From contig JAJDUK010000103.1 in NCBI GenBank assembly GCA_022826665.1, positions 62,001 through 126,000 on the forward strand: a DNA stretch of 64,000 nt, given 5' to 3'. The notes beneath the pieces are model-generated. The model was given only the letters and a program-made list of their open reading frames with translations, was not told the DNA's origin and made no database searches. Below are positions 43,200-50,806 of this stretch, piece after piece. Both the position numbers and the translations under genes were made by a program. Origin of the DNA: Alphaproteobacteria bacterium (GTDB lineage: Bacteria > Pseudomonadota > Alphaproteobacteria > UBA828). Positions within the stretch are counted from its first letter, which is position 1. Every line of letters begins with the position of its first letter.

Positions 43200-44231
43200 T
43201 CAGGTCGAGATCATCTTTTTCTCGATGCCGACGCCGGCTTCCACCGCGCGCTGATACTCGAGCGGGACGGTCGCCGAATCCTGGATCGCGATTCCAGTGG
43301 AATCGAAGAGCGTAATCTCGGTGTCGTTCCGCCGGCCCTGCAGCCGGCCGCAGATGACGGCGCCGATCTCGGCGGCCACGTCGTCCGGCCCGATGACGCC
43401 CTCTGTAATCGGCACGTTGATCTCGCCGTCGGGCACGCACTGCCGGATGTCGTCCACGAAAATGCGGGCGCGGGCCGCAATCGCGCTCTCCAGCTCCTGG
43501 TTGCCGGCGAGGTCGGAGCCCAGGGCCGCGACGTGGGTGCCGTCCGCGATCCATGCGTCCCGCACCACGGGGTCGGCGCCGGTGGTGGTGGTCACCACCG
43601 CATCCGCGCCGCGCACCACAGCCTCCAGGTCGGTCGAGGGCACCAAGTTGAGGCCCGGATGGCGCGGAGCCTCGCTCGCCACGAAGGCATCGAGCGTCGC
43701 CTGCGTCCGGCTCCACACCCGCACCTCCGACCACTCGCGCACGGCGGCGCAGGTGCGGAGCGCGCCGATGCCCACGTCGCCCGCCCCCACCAGCGCCAGC
43801 ACCGACGCATCCTTGCGCGCGAGCCAGCGGATCGAGACCGCCGCCGACGCGCCGGTGCGCATCATGGTGTGGTAGCTGCCGTCCACGATGGCCAAGGGAA
43901 AGCCGGTCTCGGGCTCGGTGTAGACCAGGATCGAGAACACCGTCGGCAGGTCGAACTTCGCGCGGTTGTGCTCGCGGATCGAGACCCACTTGCAGGCGGC
44001 GGCCTCGGTCACGCCCGCGCCCGCCGGCTCCTCGATGTAGGAGGGCATCACCTCCCATTCGCCCGGATATTTGTCGAGCACGATGTGGCCCTTGGGCTCC
44101 AGGTAGCAGCGCCCCTCGCCGTGCCGGCGGAACGCGGTCTCGACGCAATCGACGTACTCGCCGGGCTCCAGCAGGCCCATCATGTCGGTACGGCTGAGGA
44201 TCAGGGTCTTGCGGTTGCGCCAGCTGGTCAT
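43200..44231 (-). CDS. Ornithine cyclodeaminase/mu-crystallin family protein
   Basis: A 343-residue OCD-family protein. These NAD(P)-dependent enzymes include ornithine cyclodeaminase, alanine dehydrogenase and ketimine reductases. The dinucleotide fold is VLALVGAGDVGIGALRTC, preceded by MMRTGASAAVSIRWL, a strongly conserved region. Start ATG at 44231 overlaps the stop of the molybdenum hydroxylase gene as ATGA, giving translational coupling. The open frame upstream of that point belongs to another register. The substrate is undetermined; a ring-opening or imine-reducing step next to a hydroxylase is a reasonable guess. Confidence 0.92.
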   Translation of the reverse strand: MTSWRNRKTLILSRTDMMGLLEPGEYVDCVETAFRRHGEGRCYLEPKGHIVLDKYPGEWEVMPSYIEEPAGAGVTEAAACKWVSIREHNRAKFDLPTVFSILVYTEPETGFPLAIVDGSYHTMMRTGASAAVSIRWLARKDASVLALVGAGDVGIGALRTCAAVREWSEVRVWSRTQATLDAFVASEAPRHPGLNLVPSTDLEAVVRGADAVVTTTTGADPVVRDAWIADGTHVAALGSDLAGNQELESAIAARARIFVDDIRQCVPDGEINVPITEGVIGPDDVAAEIGAVICGRLQGRRNDTEITLFDSTGIAIQDSATVPLEYQRAVEAGVGIEKKMIST

Positions 44232-46585
44232 GGTCGGTCGGTTCCTTCTCTTGGCCCGGCGTGGGATCGCCCGTGCAGGATGCGCCAGATCGCCTCGGGC
44301 GTGGCCGGCATCGCGACCGCGTCGTGGCCGCCGTGGTCGCGGAGTGCATCGGCCACTGCGTTCATCACCGCCGCCGGCGCCACGATGGAGCCGGCCTCGC
44401 CCAAGCCCTTCACGCCCAGCGCATTGGTGAGGCACGGTATCACGGCGAACTGCCCGTCCAGGAACGGCAGGTCGTCGGCGCGTGGCAGCGTGTAGTCCAT
44501 GAACGAGCCGGCCAGCAGCTGCCCGTCCCCCTCGTCGTAGACCGCGTGCTCGGTCAATGCCTGGCCGATGCCTTGCGCGATGGCGCCGTGGTTCTGGCCT
44601 TCCGCCAGAAGCGGATTGAGAATCCGCCCGAAGTCGTCCACGGTGGTGTAGCGCAAGATCCGCACCCGGCCGGTGGCCCGCTCGATCTCCACCTCGCACA
44701 CGTGGCAGCCGTTGGCGAAGGTCACGGCGCGGCCCACGTGATTGACTTCGCAATCGAGGCCGAGCGTCTCGGCCTCCGGCCGGAGCGCCGGGTCGAACGA
44801 GGCGCGCGCCACCTCCGCAAAGCCCGCCGCACGGTCCGTGCCGGCGATGCGGTAGCGTCCGCCCTCGAAGCGCACGTCCGCCTCCGGCGCCTCCAGCAGC
44901 GCGGCGGCGACGGCGCGCCCCTTCTCCGCCGCCTCCTCCGCCGCGCGGAGGACCGCGTTGCCGCCGTAGGGGAGGCTGCGCGAGCCGCTGGAGCCGCTGC
45001 CGTGGGCGATGAGGTCGGTGTCTCCCTGCCGCACGCGCACGTGGCTTACGGGCATGCCGAGATGATCGGCGACGATCTGGGCATACGCCGTCTCGTGCCC
45101 CTGCCCCGTCGACTGGCTGCCGATCAGCAGCGTCACCGCGCCTTCGGTGTCGAAGCGCAGCGCCACCCACTGGTTGCGGTTGGCGCCGCATGGGTCGACA
45201 TAGAAGGCCAACCCGATGCCGCGCAGGTGCGTCCCCTCCCCCGCCCCGGCCTCACATCCCCGCACCGCGCGCCAGCCGCTCGCCTCGCATGCCTTCTCCA
45301 GGATCGCGGGGAAGTCGCCCGAATCGTAGGTGTGCCCGAGCGGCGTGAGGTAGGGCATGGCGTCGGCGGCAACCAGGTTGCGGCGCCGCAGCGCCGCAGG
45401 ATCGAGGCCGAGTTCGTGCGCCGCCTTATCGATCAGGCGCTCCAGCAGATAGACATTCTCGGGTCTCCCGGCACCGCGATAGGCGTCCGTCGGCGCCGTG
45501 TTGGTGTAGGCGGCGCGCACGCGGACGTGGAGCGCCGGCGTCCGGTAGGGGCCGATCAGCGCGCGGGTGCCGCCCACAGTGGCGACCGAGGGCCCATAGT
45601 TGGAGGCATAGGCGCCGAGATTGGCGACGCTCTCGATGGCCAGAGCGAGAAACCGCCCATCTGCGTCCAGCGCGAGCGTCGCCCGCGAGCAGAGATCCCG
45701 CCCATGGTGGTCGCTCGCCATGGCCTCGCCGCGCTCCGCCACCCACTTGACCGGGCGCCCGAGCCTGCGCGCAGCGAACAGCACCAGAGCGTACTCGGGA
45801 TAGACCCAGAGCTTGACCCCGAAGGCGCCGCCCACGTCCGGCGTCACCACGCGCACCCGCTGCGCCGGCACCTTCAGCACGTGCTTGGCCAGGACGTTCC
45901 GCACCAGGTGGACGCCCTGCGTGCCTGCGGTCAGCGTGTAGGTGCCGCTGCCAGGATCGTAGGCGCCGAGCGCAGACCGGGTTTCCATGGGGCAGACGAT
46001 GACCCGCTGGTTGCGGGCCTCCAGGCTGATTCGATGGGCCGCCGTAGCCAACGCGTCCTCCACCGTAACCCGGTCGCCCAGCTCCCAGTCCACGCAGAGG
46101 TTACCGGGCGCGTCCTCGTGCAGCAGTGGCGCGCCGGGTTGCAGCGCGTCCTCGGCATCGGTTACCGCCTCGAGCGGCCGGTAGGCGACATCGACGGCCT
46201 GGGCCGCGGCTTGTGCCTCCGCGACCGTTTCGGCCACCACGAAGGCGGCCGGGTCCCCCACCATGCGCACGCGCTCCGCCGCCAGCACCGGGCGGGGCGG
46301 CGTCGCGCTCTCGCTGCCGTCCGCGCCCTTGGGCTTCATCATGCAGGGGACCCCGCCGATGCTGGCCTCGGCAAGGTCGGCGGCGGTGTAGACCGCCAGC
46401 ACCCCCGGCATCGCCGCCGCGGCACAGGTATCGATGGTGCCCAGCTCGGCATGGGCATGGGGCGAGCGCACCACGCAACCGCAGGCCTGACGCGGCAGGG
46501 CGAGGTCGTCGAGATAGCGCCCGCTGCCGGTGAGGAAGCGCTCGTCCTCGAGCCGCCGCTCCGCCGCGCCGATACCGTCCGTCAT
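44228..46585 (-). CDS. Xanthine dehydrogenase/CoxL-family molybdenum hydroxylase large subunit
   Basis: A 785-residue molybdopterin-binding subunit. It has GGAFGVKLWVYPE (pterin site), AYRGAGRPENVYLLER, GSQSTGQGHETAY and the catalytic glutamate in KGLGEAG near the C-terminus. The residues at the active-site loop are not the AYRCSFR form of true CO dehydrogenase, so it is one of the many aldehyde- or heterocycle-oxidising relatives. The two partners normally needed, a 2Fe-2S small subunit and an FAD medium subunit, are absent from the window, which is unusual. The start at 46585 follows a G-rich weak ribosome site. Confidence 0.93.
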   Translation of the reverse strand: MTDGIGAAERRLEDERFLTGSGRYLDDLALPRQACGCVVRSPHAHAELGTIDTCAAAAMPGVLAVYTAADLAEASIGGVPCMMKPKGADGSESATPPRPVLAAERVRMVGDPAAFVVAETVAEAQAAAQAVDVAYRPLEAVTDAEDALQPGAPLLHEDAPGNLCVDWELGDRVTVEDALATAAHRISLEARNQRVIVCPMETRSALGAYDPGSGTYTLTAGTQGVHLVRNVLAKHVLKVPAQRVRVVTPDVGGAFGVKLWVYPEYALVLFAARRLGRPVKWVAERGEAMASDHHGRDLCSRATLALDADGRFLALAIESVANLGAYASNYGPSVATVGGTRALIGPYRTPALHVRVRAAYTNTAPTDAYRGAGRPENVYLLERLIDKAAHELGLDPAALRRRNLVAADAMPYLTPLGHTYDSGDFPAILEKACEASGWRAVRGCEAGAGEGTHLRGIGLAFYVDPCGANRNQWVALRFDTEGAVTLLIGSQSTGQGHETAYAQIVADHLGMPVSHVRVRQGDTDLIAHGSGSSGSRSLPYGGNAVLRAAEEAAEKGRAVAAALLEAPEADVRFEGGRYRIAGTDRAAGFAEVARASFDPALRPEAETLGLDCEVNHVGRAVTFANGCHVCEVEIERATGRVRILRYTTVDDFGRILNPLLAEGQNHGAIAQGIGQALTEHAVYDEGDGQLLAGSFMDYTLPRADDLPFLDGQFAVIPCLTNALGVKGLGEAGSIVAPAAVMNAVADALRDHGGHDAVAMPATPEAIWRILHGRSHAGPREGTDRP

Positions 46586-46597
46586 CCCGCCCCCGCA

Positions 46598-46640
46598 TTG
46601 CCGTGCGTGCGCGCGCACGTTAGATAGCCGGGCGCCCGGC
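46598..46640 (+). promoter_or_regulatory. Candidate promoter and palindromic operator between divergent operons
   Basis: TTGCCG at 46598-46603 and TAGATA at 46621-46626 are 17 bases apart. Directly after them lies a perfect 14-base palindrome, GCCGGGCGCCCGGC, at 46627-46640, over the expected transcription start. The site is in the 110-base gap between the CoxL-type and TcuA-like genes and could serve both. Confidence 0.35.
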
Positions 46641-46695
46641 CGCAAACGGCGGGATGCGCCGGGACAAAGCGGGACAAGGCAGGAGACGCGGAGGC

Positions 46696-48168
46696 GTGGC
46701 AAGCGCAGACGACGGCTACGACGTGATCGTGGTGGGCTGCGGCATCGCCGGCTTGTCGGCCGCCGTCAGCGCCCAGCAGGCCGGCGCCCGCGTCGCGCTG
46801 CTGGAGCGTGCGCCCAGGGAGGAGCGCGGCGGCAACACCCGTTACACCGAGTCCTTCTGGCGCATGCGGAGCCACGACGAGGTCTCCGAGGATTTCTTGG
46901 AGCGCTTCGCCGAGAACGCCGGCGGCCACCTCGACCCCGCCGTGATCGGGGACAGCGTCAGGCCCTACGACCAATGGCCGAGGCTCCTGCGCGGCCTCGG
47001 CTTCGTCGATCCCGAGCTGGTGACGACACTCGCCGACAACGCCGGGCCGACGCTCCGCTGGCTCACCGGCTTCGGCGTCGCGTTCGACTTCCTGCCCAAC
47101 TACTTCATCACCGAGAGCACCACCCGCATGGCGCCGGCCGGCGGCGGCCTCGCCCTGGTGGAGGCGCTCGCTGCCCACGCCGAGACCGTGCCGGAGCGCA
47201 TCGCCATCCACTACGAGACCACGGCCCGCCGCCTCACCCAGGACGAGACGGGCCGCGTGACCGGCGTCGAGGCGACCGGCGCCAACAACCGCACCACGCG
47301 CCTACACGCGCGCGCCGTGGTGCTCGCCTCCGGTGGCTTCGAGGGCAACCCCGAGATGCTGAGCCGCTATCTCGGCCCGCAGAGCCAGTTCATCCGCCCG
47401 GTCGCGCGCGGCGGCTACTACAACCGGGGCGAAGGCATCCGCATGGCGCTGGAGATCGGCGCCGCCCCCTGCGGCGACTATGGCAGTTTTCACGCCCAGC
47501 CGGTCGACCCGCGCTCCGGCCAGCACGAGCCGGTGGTGCTCAACTACCCCTACGGCATCCTGGTGAACCGCGAGGGCTGCCGCTTCGTCGACGAGGCTCC
47601 GGCGACCGTGGATGCGAGCTACGAGGCCGCCTCGCGCCGGATGATGGCGCAGACCGAGGGCATCGCCTTCGCCATCACCGACGCCCGCCTTGATGACGTG
47701 ACCAACTGGCAGAAGTCGGTGCGCACCGACCAGCCGCCGGTGCAGGCGGAGACGCCGGCAACCCTGGCCCAGGCCCTCGGAATCGACGGCGAAGGGCTCA
47801 CGCAGACGCTCAAGGCCTACAACGCCGCCTGCCGACCCGAGGACGGCTTCACTCCCCTTGCCCTCGACGGGCTCGGCACCGACGGCCTCGTGCCCCGCAA
47901 GTCCAACTGGGCGCGCCCCGTGGACCGGCCACCCTACCGCGCCTGGCCGATCATCGCCGCCAACTGCTTCACCTTCGGCGGGCTGAAGATCAACGCCGCG
48001 GCCCAGGTGCTCAACACCGACGGCGAGACCATCCCCGGCCTCTACGCCGCCGGCGAGACCGCCGGCCTCTACTACCGTACCTACACCGGCTCCACCTCGG
48101 TGATGCGGGGCGCGGTCTTCGGCCGGATCGCTGGTCTCGACGCGGCGGCGCGCAAGAACCGCCCGTGA
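46696..48168 (+). CDS. TcuA/fumarate-reductase-type FAD flavoprotein
   Basis: A 490-residue flavoprotein of the FAD-binding-2 family, near tricarballylate dehydrogenase TcuA. It has the N-terminal dinucleotide fold DVIVVGCGIAGLSAAV, GGNTRYTESFW, and the C-terminal GLYAAGETAGLYY flavin region. It would oxidise or reduce a dicarboxylic- or tricarboxylic-acid C-C bond. The start is a GTG (VASADDGYD) with AGGAG ten bases upstream. The PrpF-like isomerase gene follows 10 bases later; a TcuB-type membrane electron partner is not present in the window, so the electron route is open. Confidence 0.9.
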   Translation: MASADDGYDVIVVGCGIAGLSAAVSAQQAGARVALLERAPREERGGNTRYTESFWRMRSHDEVSEDFLERFAENAGGHLDPAVIGDSVRPYDQWPRLLRGLGFVDPELVTTLADNAGPTLRWLTGFGVAFDFLPNYFITESTTRMAPAGGGLALVEALAAHAETVPERIAIHYETTARRLTQDETGRVTGVEATGANNRTTRLHARAVVLASGGFEGNPEMLSRYLGPQSQFIRPVARGGYYNRGEGIRMALEIGAAPCGDYGSFHAQPVDPRSGQHEPVVLNYPYGILVNREGCRFVDEAPATVDASYEAASRRMMAQTEGIAFAITDARLDDVTNWQKSVRTDQPPVQAETPATLAQALGIDGEGLTQTLKAYNAACRPEDGFTPLALDGLGTDGLVPRKSNWARPVDRPPYRAWPIIAANCFTFGGLKINAAAQVLNTDGETIPGLYAAGETAGLYYRTYTGSTSVMRGAVFGRIAGLDAAARKNRP

Positions 48169-48178
48169 CGAGCCCACC

Positions 48179-49336
48179 GTGAGCCAGGTCGCACTCCCCG
48201 CCGTCTTCATGCGGGGCGGCACCAGCAAGGGCCTCTTCTTCCACCGCCGCGACCTGCCGGCGGAGCGCGCCGAATGGGACGCGTTCTTCCTCGCCGCCCT
48301 CGGCAGCCCCGACCCCCACGGCCGCCAGCTCGACGGCATGGGCGGCGGCATCTCGTCCCTCAGCAAGGTGTTGGTGGTGAGCCCGAGCACGCGCCCCGGC
48401 GTCGATATCGACTACCTCTTCGGCCAGGTCGCGGTGGAGCAGGCGCGGGTCGATTACCGCAGCAACTGCGGCAACCTCACGGCAGCCGTCGGGCCCTTCG
48501 CCGTGGACGAAGGGCTGGTGCAAGCGGTGGACGGCGAGGCCGCCCTCACCCTCCACAACTGCAATCTGGACCAGCGCATCGAGGCGCGCTTCGCGGTCCA
48601 GGGCGGCCGCGCGGCGGTGGAGGGCGAGACGGTGCTCGACGGCGTCGCTGGCACAGGCGCGCCCATCGGCCTCTCCTTCCTGGAGCCGGGCGGCGCCGTC
48701 ACCGGTTGCCTGCTGCCGACGGGCCACGTCCGCGACATGCTCGATGTGCCGGGCGCCGGCCCCATCGAGGCCACGCTGATCGACGCATCGACCGCCTTGG
48801 TCATCGTCCGCGCCGAGGCCCTGGGCCTGACCGGCGTCGAGCTGCCGGACGCCATTGAGGCCGACCACGCTCTTACCAAGAAGCTGGAGGCGACCCGCCG
48901 CGCGGGCGCCGCCGCCGTGGGCCTCGACCCGGAGACCGAGAGCGTGCCCAAGGTCGCCTTCGTTGCCTCTCCTGCGGATGCAACGACGCTCAGCGGCGCG
49001 CGCCTCGCGGCCGACTCGGTCGATCTCACGGCGCGGGCGATCTCCATGGGCCGCCCGCACCGGGCGCTGCCCCTGACCGCCGCGCTCGCGCTCGCGGCAG
49101 CCGCGCGCATCCCCGGCACCGTCGCTGCTGAGGCCGCCCGCCCCGATACGGGTGATGCCGGCAAGCCCGTCCGTCTTGGCCATCCCTCGGGCGTCGCCGA
49201 GGTCGCGGTCGATCTCGCCGCTACAGACCCGCCCCACATTGCCCGCCTCGCCGTGACCCGCACCGCGCGGCGTCTGATGGAAGGCCGCGTCCTCGTCCCC
49301 GCCAACCGCCTCGCCGACGCACTGGGCGCCGGATAG
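48179..49336 (+). CDS. PrpF-like isomerase (2-methylaconitate/4-oxalomesaconate type)
   Basis: A 385-residue protein of the PrpF family, two similar domains of the diaminopimelate-epimerase fold that move double bonds or protons in tricarboxylates. It begins MSQVALPAVFMRGGTSKG, the hallmark start, and has RSNCGNLTAAVGPFAVDEG with a catalytic-type cysteine and KVAFVASPAD. Start is a GTG at 48179. Pairing with a TcuA-like dehydrogenase suggests joint turnover of an aconitate- or tricarballylate-like acid, an inference from context. Confidence 0.9.
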   Translation: MSQVALPAVFMRGGTSKGLFFHRRDLPAERAEWDAFFLAALGSPDPHGRQLDGMGGGISSLSKVLVVSPSTRPGVDIDYLFGQVAVEQARVDYRSNCGNLTAAVGPFAVDEGLVQAVDGEAALTLHNCNLDQRIEARFAVQGGRAAVEGETVLDGVAGTGAPIGLSFLEPGGAVTGCLLPTGHVRDMLDVPGAGPIEATLIDASTALVIVRAEALGLTGVELPDAIEADHALTKKLEATRRAGAAAVGLDPETESVPKVAFVASPADATTLSGARLAADSVDLTARAISMGRPHRALPLTAALALAAAARIPGTVAAEAARPDTGDAGKPVRLGHPSGVAEVAVDLAATDPPHIARLAVTRTARRLMEGRVLVPANRLADALGAG

Positions 49337-49404
49337 GCCACACGCACCAATCCGGGCCCGCAGTCTCGAACCCTTCCCTCGGACCGCAATACCAGTGAAA
49401 GCGG

Positions 49405-49432
49405 TTGACGCACCGCCTCACCCCTATATATT
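49405..49432 (+). promoter_or_regulatory. Strong sigma70-type promoter
   Basis: TTGACG at 49405-49410 and TATATT at 49427-49432 with a 16-base spacer, one of the best promoter matches in the window. It lies 83 bases upstream of the small unknown gene at 49515. Confidence 0.55.
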
Positions 49433-49514
49433 GCGGTTTGGTGACACCTACGCGTCGCGGTGGCCCGCGAAGACCGAAGCCGAGACCTCACGCCGACCGA
49501 CGGAGGAATGCGCG

Positions 49515-49856
49515 ATGCAGCCCCAAAAAGCCGAGGTGCAGTCTTTCTTCGAGTTCCTGGCCGGGCTCCAGCACCTCGCGGCGGCGTGGCAAAGGCACAC
49601 GCAAGCCGCACGCGCCGCCTTGCACGCTCGGCTTCAGAACCCCGGCATCGTGTTGCGCGCCGTCGGCGTCATCGAAGCGCCGGAGACTCCTGCGCCGCTT
49701 AGGCTCGCAGCCCCGAACACGCCAGAGCATCTCGACGTGCAGCCCGACTTGAGCCCGGCCGAAGAGATGGCCCGTCAGCAAACCGACATCCGCGAGATCG
49801 ACGAGTCCCAGAAAGCCGTGACCGAGCGCCTCCGCGACCAATACTGGGCTTGGTGA
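49515..49856 (+). CDS. Small protein of unknown function
   Basis: A 113-residue protein (MQPQKAEVQSFFEFLAGLQ) not recognised. The first half is probably amphipathic helix, a proline-rich middle (IEAPETPAPLRLAAPNTP) follows, and the end is a charged helix (EEMARQQTDIREIDESQKAV) finishing WAW. There is no signal or membrane segment. The start follows GGAGGAA, and a near-consensus promoter precedes it. An in-frame ATG at 49395 would lie upstream of that promoter and is unlikely. It stands alone between prpF-like and pentapeptide-repeat genes. Confidence 0.6.
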   Translation: MQPQKAEVQSFFEFLAGLQHLAAAWQRHTQAARAALHARLQNPGIVLRAVGVIEAPETPAPLRLAAPNTPEHLDVQPDLSPAEEMARQQTDIREIDESQKAVTERLRDQYWAW

Positions 49857-50005
49857 TCGCCCCGTCCGTCAATCCAACTGCAAGGTCCCCTCTTCCCTTC
49901 CACCATTGATCGAAACGCCTTCTATCGCTATTGGATAGCCACCATCGGCGAAGGGACCCTGTGCGGCGCCGGGGCGCGGCTGCGCGGGGCAAGGGAGTGT
50001 GCGCC

Positions 50006-50725
50006 ATGGCGAACCCCGCTGGGGGCACGGCGGCGGGCGAGAAGCCCGACCTCGACACCATCGCGCAGGCGCGCGCGGACCACGCGCGCTGGCTCGAGAG
50101 CGACGGTGCCGAGGGCGCGCGCGCCGACTTCTCCGGCATGGAACTCTCCGATGTGCGTTTCCCCGGTGCGGACCTGCGCCGGGCGCGCTTCGCCGGCGCC
50201 AACCTCTTCCGCGCCGACTTCGCGGGCGCCGATCTTTCCGAGGCCGACTTCACCGGTGCCAACCTGAACCGCGCCGATCTCGCCGGCTCCACGCTCCAGC
50301 GCGCGGTGCTGGACAAGACCGACCTTTCCGACGCTGCCCTCGGCGATGCCCGCATGGAGCACGCCTCGCTGGTGGAGGCCAGCCTGCAGCGCGCCTGGCT
50401 CGGCCGCGCGCACCTGGAGCACGCGACGCTGACCCGCGCCGACCTGCACGGCACCTGGGCGGGCCGTGCCAGGTTCGAGCAGGCAAATCTGGAGGGCGCC
50501 ATGCTGGTGGGCGCCGAGTTCCCCGGCACCAGCTTTCGCAACGCTTCGTTGAGGAGCGCCTACTTCGGCGGCGTGGCCCTGGCGGATGCCGATCTCTCCG
50601 GCGCCGACCTGGGCGAGGTGCGCAACCTCACGCCGGCGCAACTGGAGGCGGCAATCCTCGACGAGCGGACCGTTCTGCCGCCGGAGCTCGACCTTCGCGA
50701 TAGCAAGGCATCTGCGACGGGGTAG
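50006..50725 (+). CDS. Pentapeptide-repeat protein
   Basis: A 239-residue protein whose residues from about 40 to 215 are consecutive pentapeptide repeats of the A(D/N)LxX type (GADLRRARFAGANLFRADFAG). They should fold as a right-handed quadrilateral beta-helix. Some relatives bind DNA gyrase as DNA mimics and some act as scaffolds; nothing here decides. The ATG at 50006 has AAGGGAG upstream. A weak promoter match (TTGATC, TATTGG at 49906-49934) precedes it. Confidence 0.9.
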   Translation: MANPAGGTAAGEKPDLDTIAQARADHARWLESDGAEGARADFSGMELSDVRFPGADLRRARFAGANLFRADFAGADLSEADFTGANLNRADLAGSTLQRAVLDKTDLSDAALGDARMEHASLVEASLQRAWLGRAHLEHATLTRADLHGTWAGRARFEQANLEGAMLVGAEFPGTSFRNASLRSAYFGGVALADADLSGADLGEVRNLTPAQLEAAILDERTVLPPELDLRDSKASATG

Positions 50726-50806
50726 GGCCGGGCCAAGGGAGACAGCAAGACCGCGGCGCCCCCGGCGCAGCGGCGATCACAGACAGAGCGCGGAAGGGAG
50801 GACTTC

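Noticed and set aside
44240-46600. The molybdenum hydroxylase subunit as a CO dehydrogenase large subunit
   Set aside because: The active-site loop is AYRGAGRPE, not the AYRCSFR form of true form-I CO dehydrogenase, and the coxM and coxS genes are absent.
49395-49514. An earlier ATG adding 40 residues to the small unknown protein
   Set aside because: The start would lie before the near-consensus promoter at 49405-49432.
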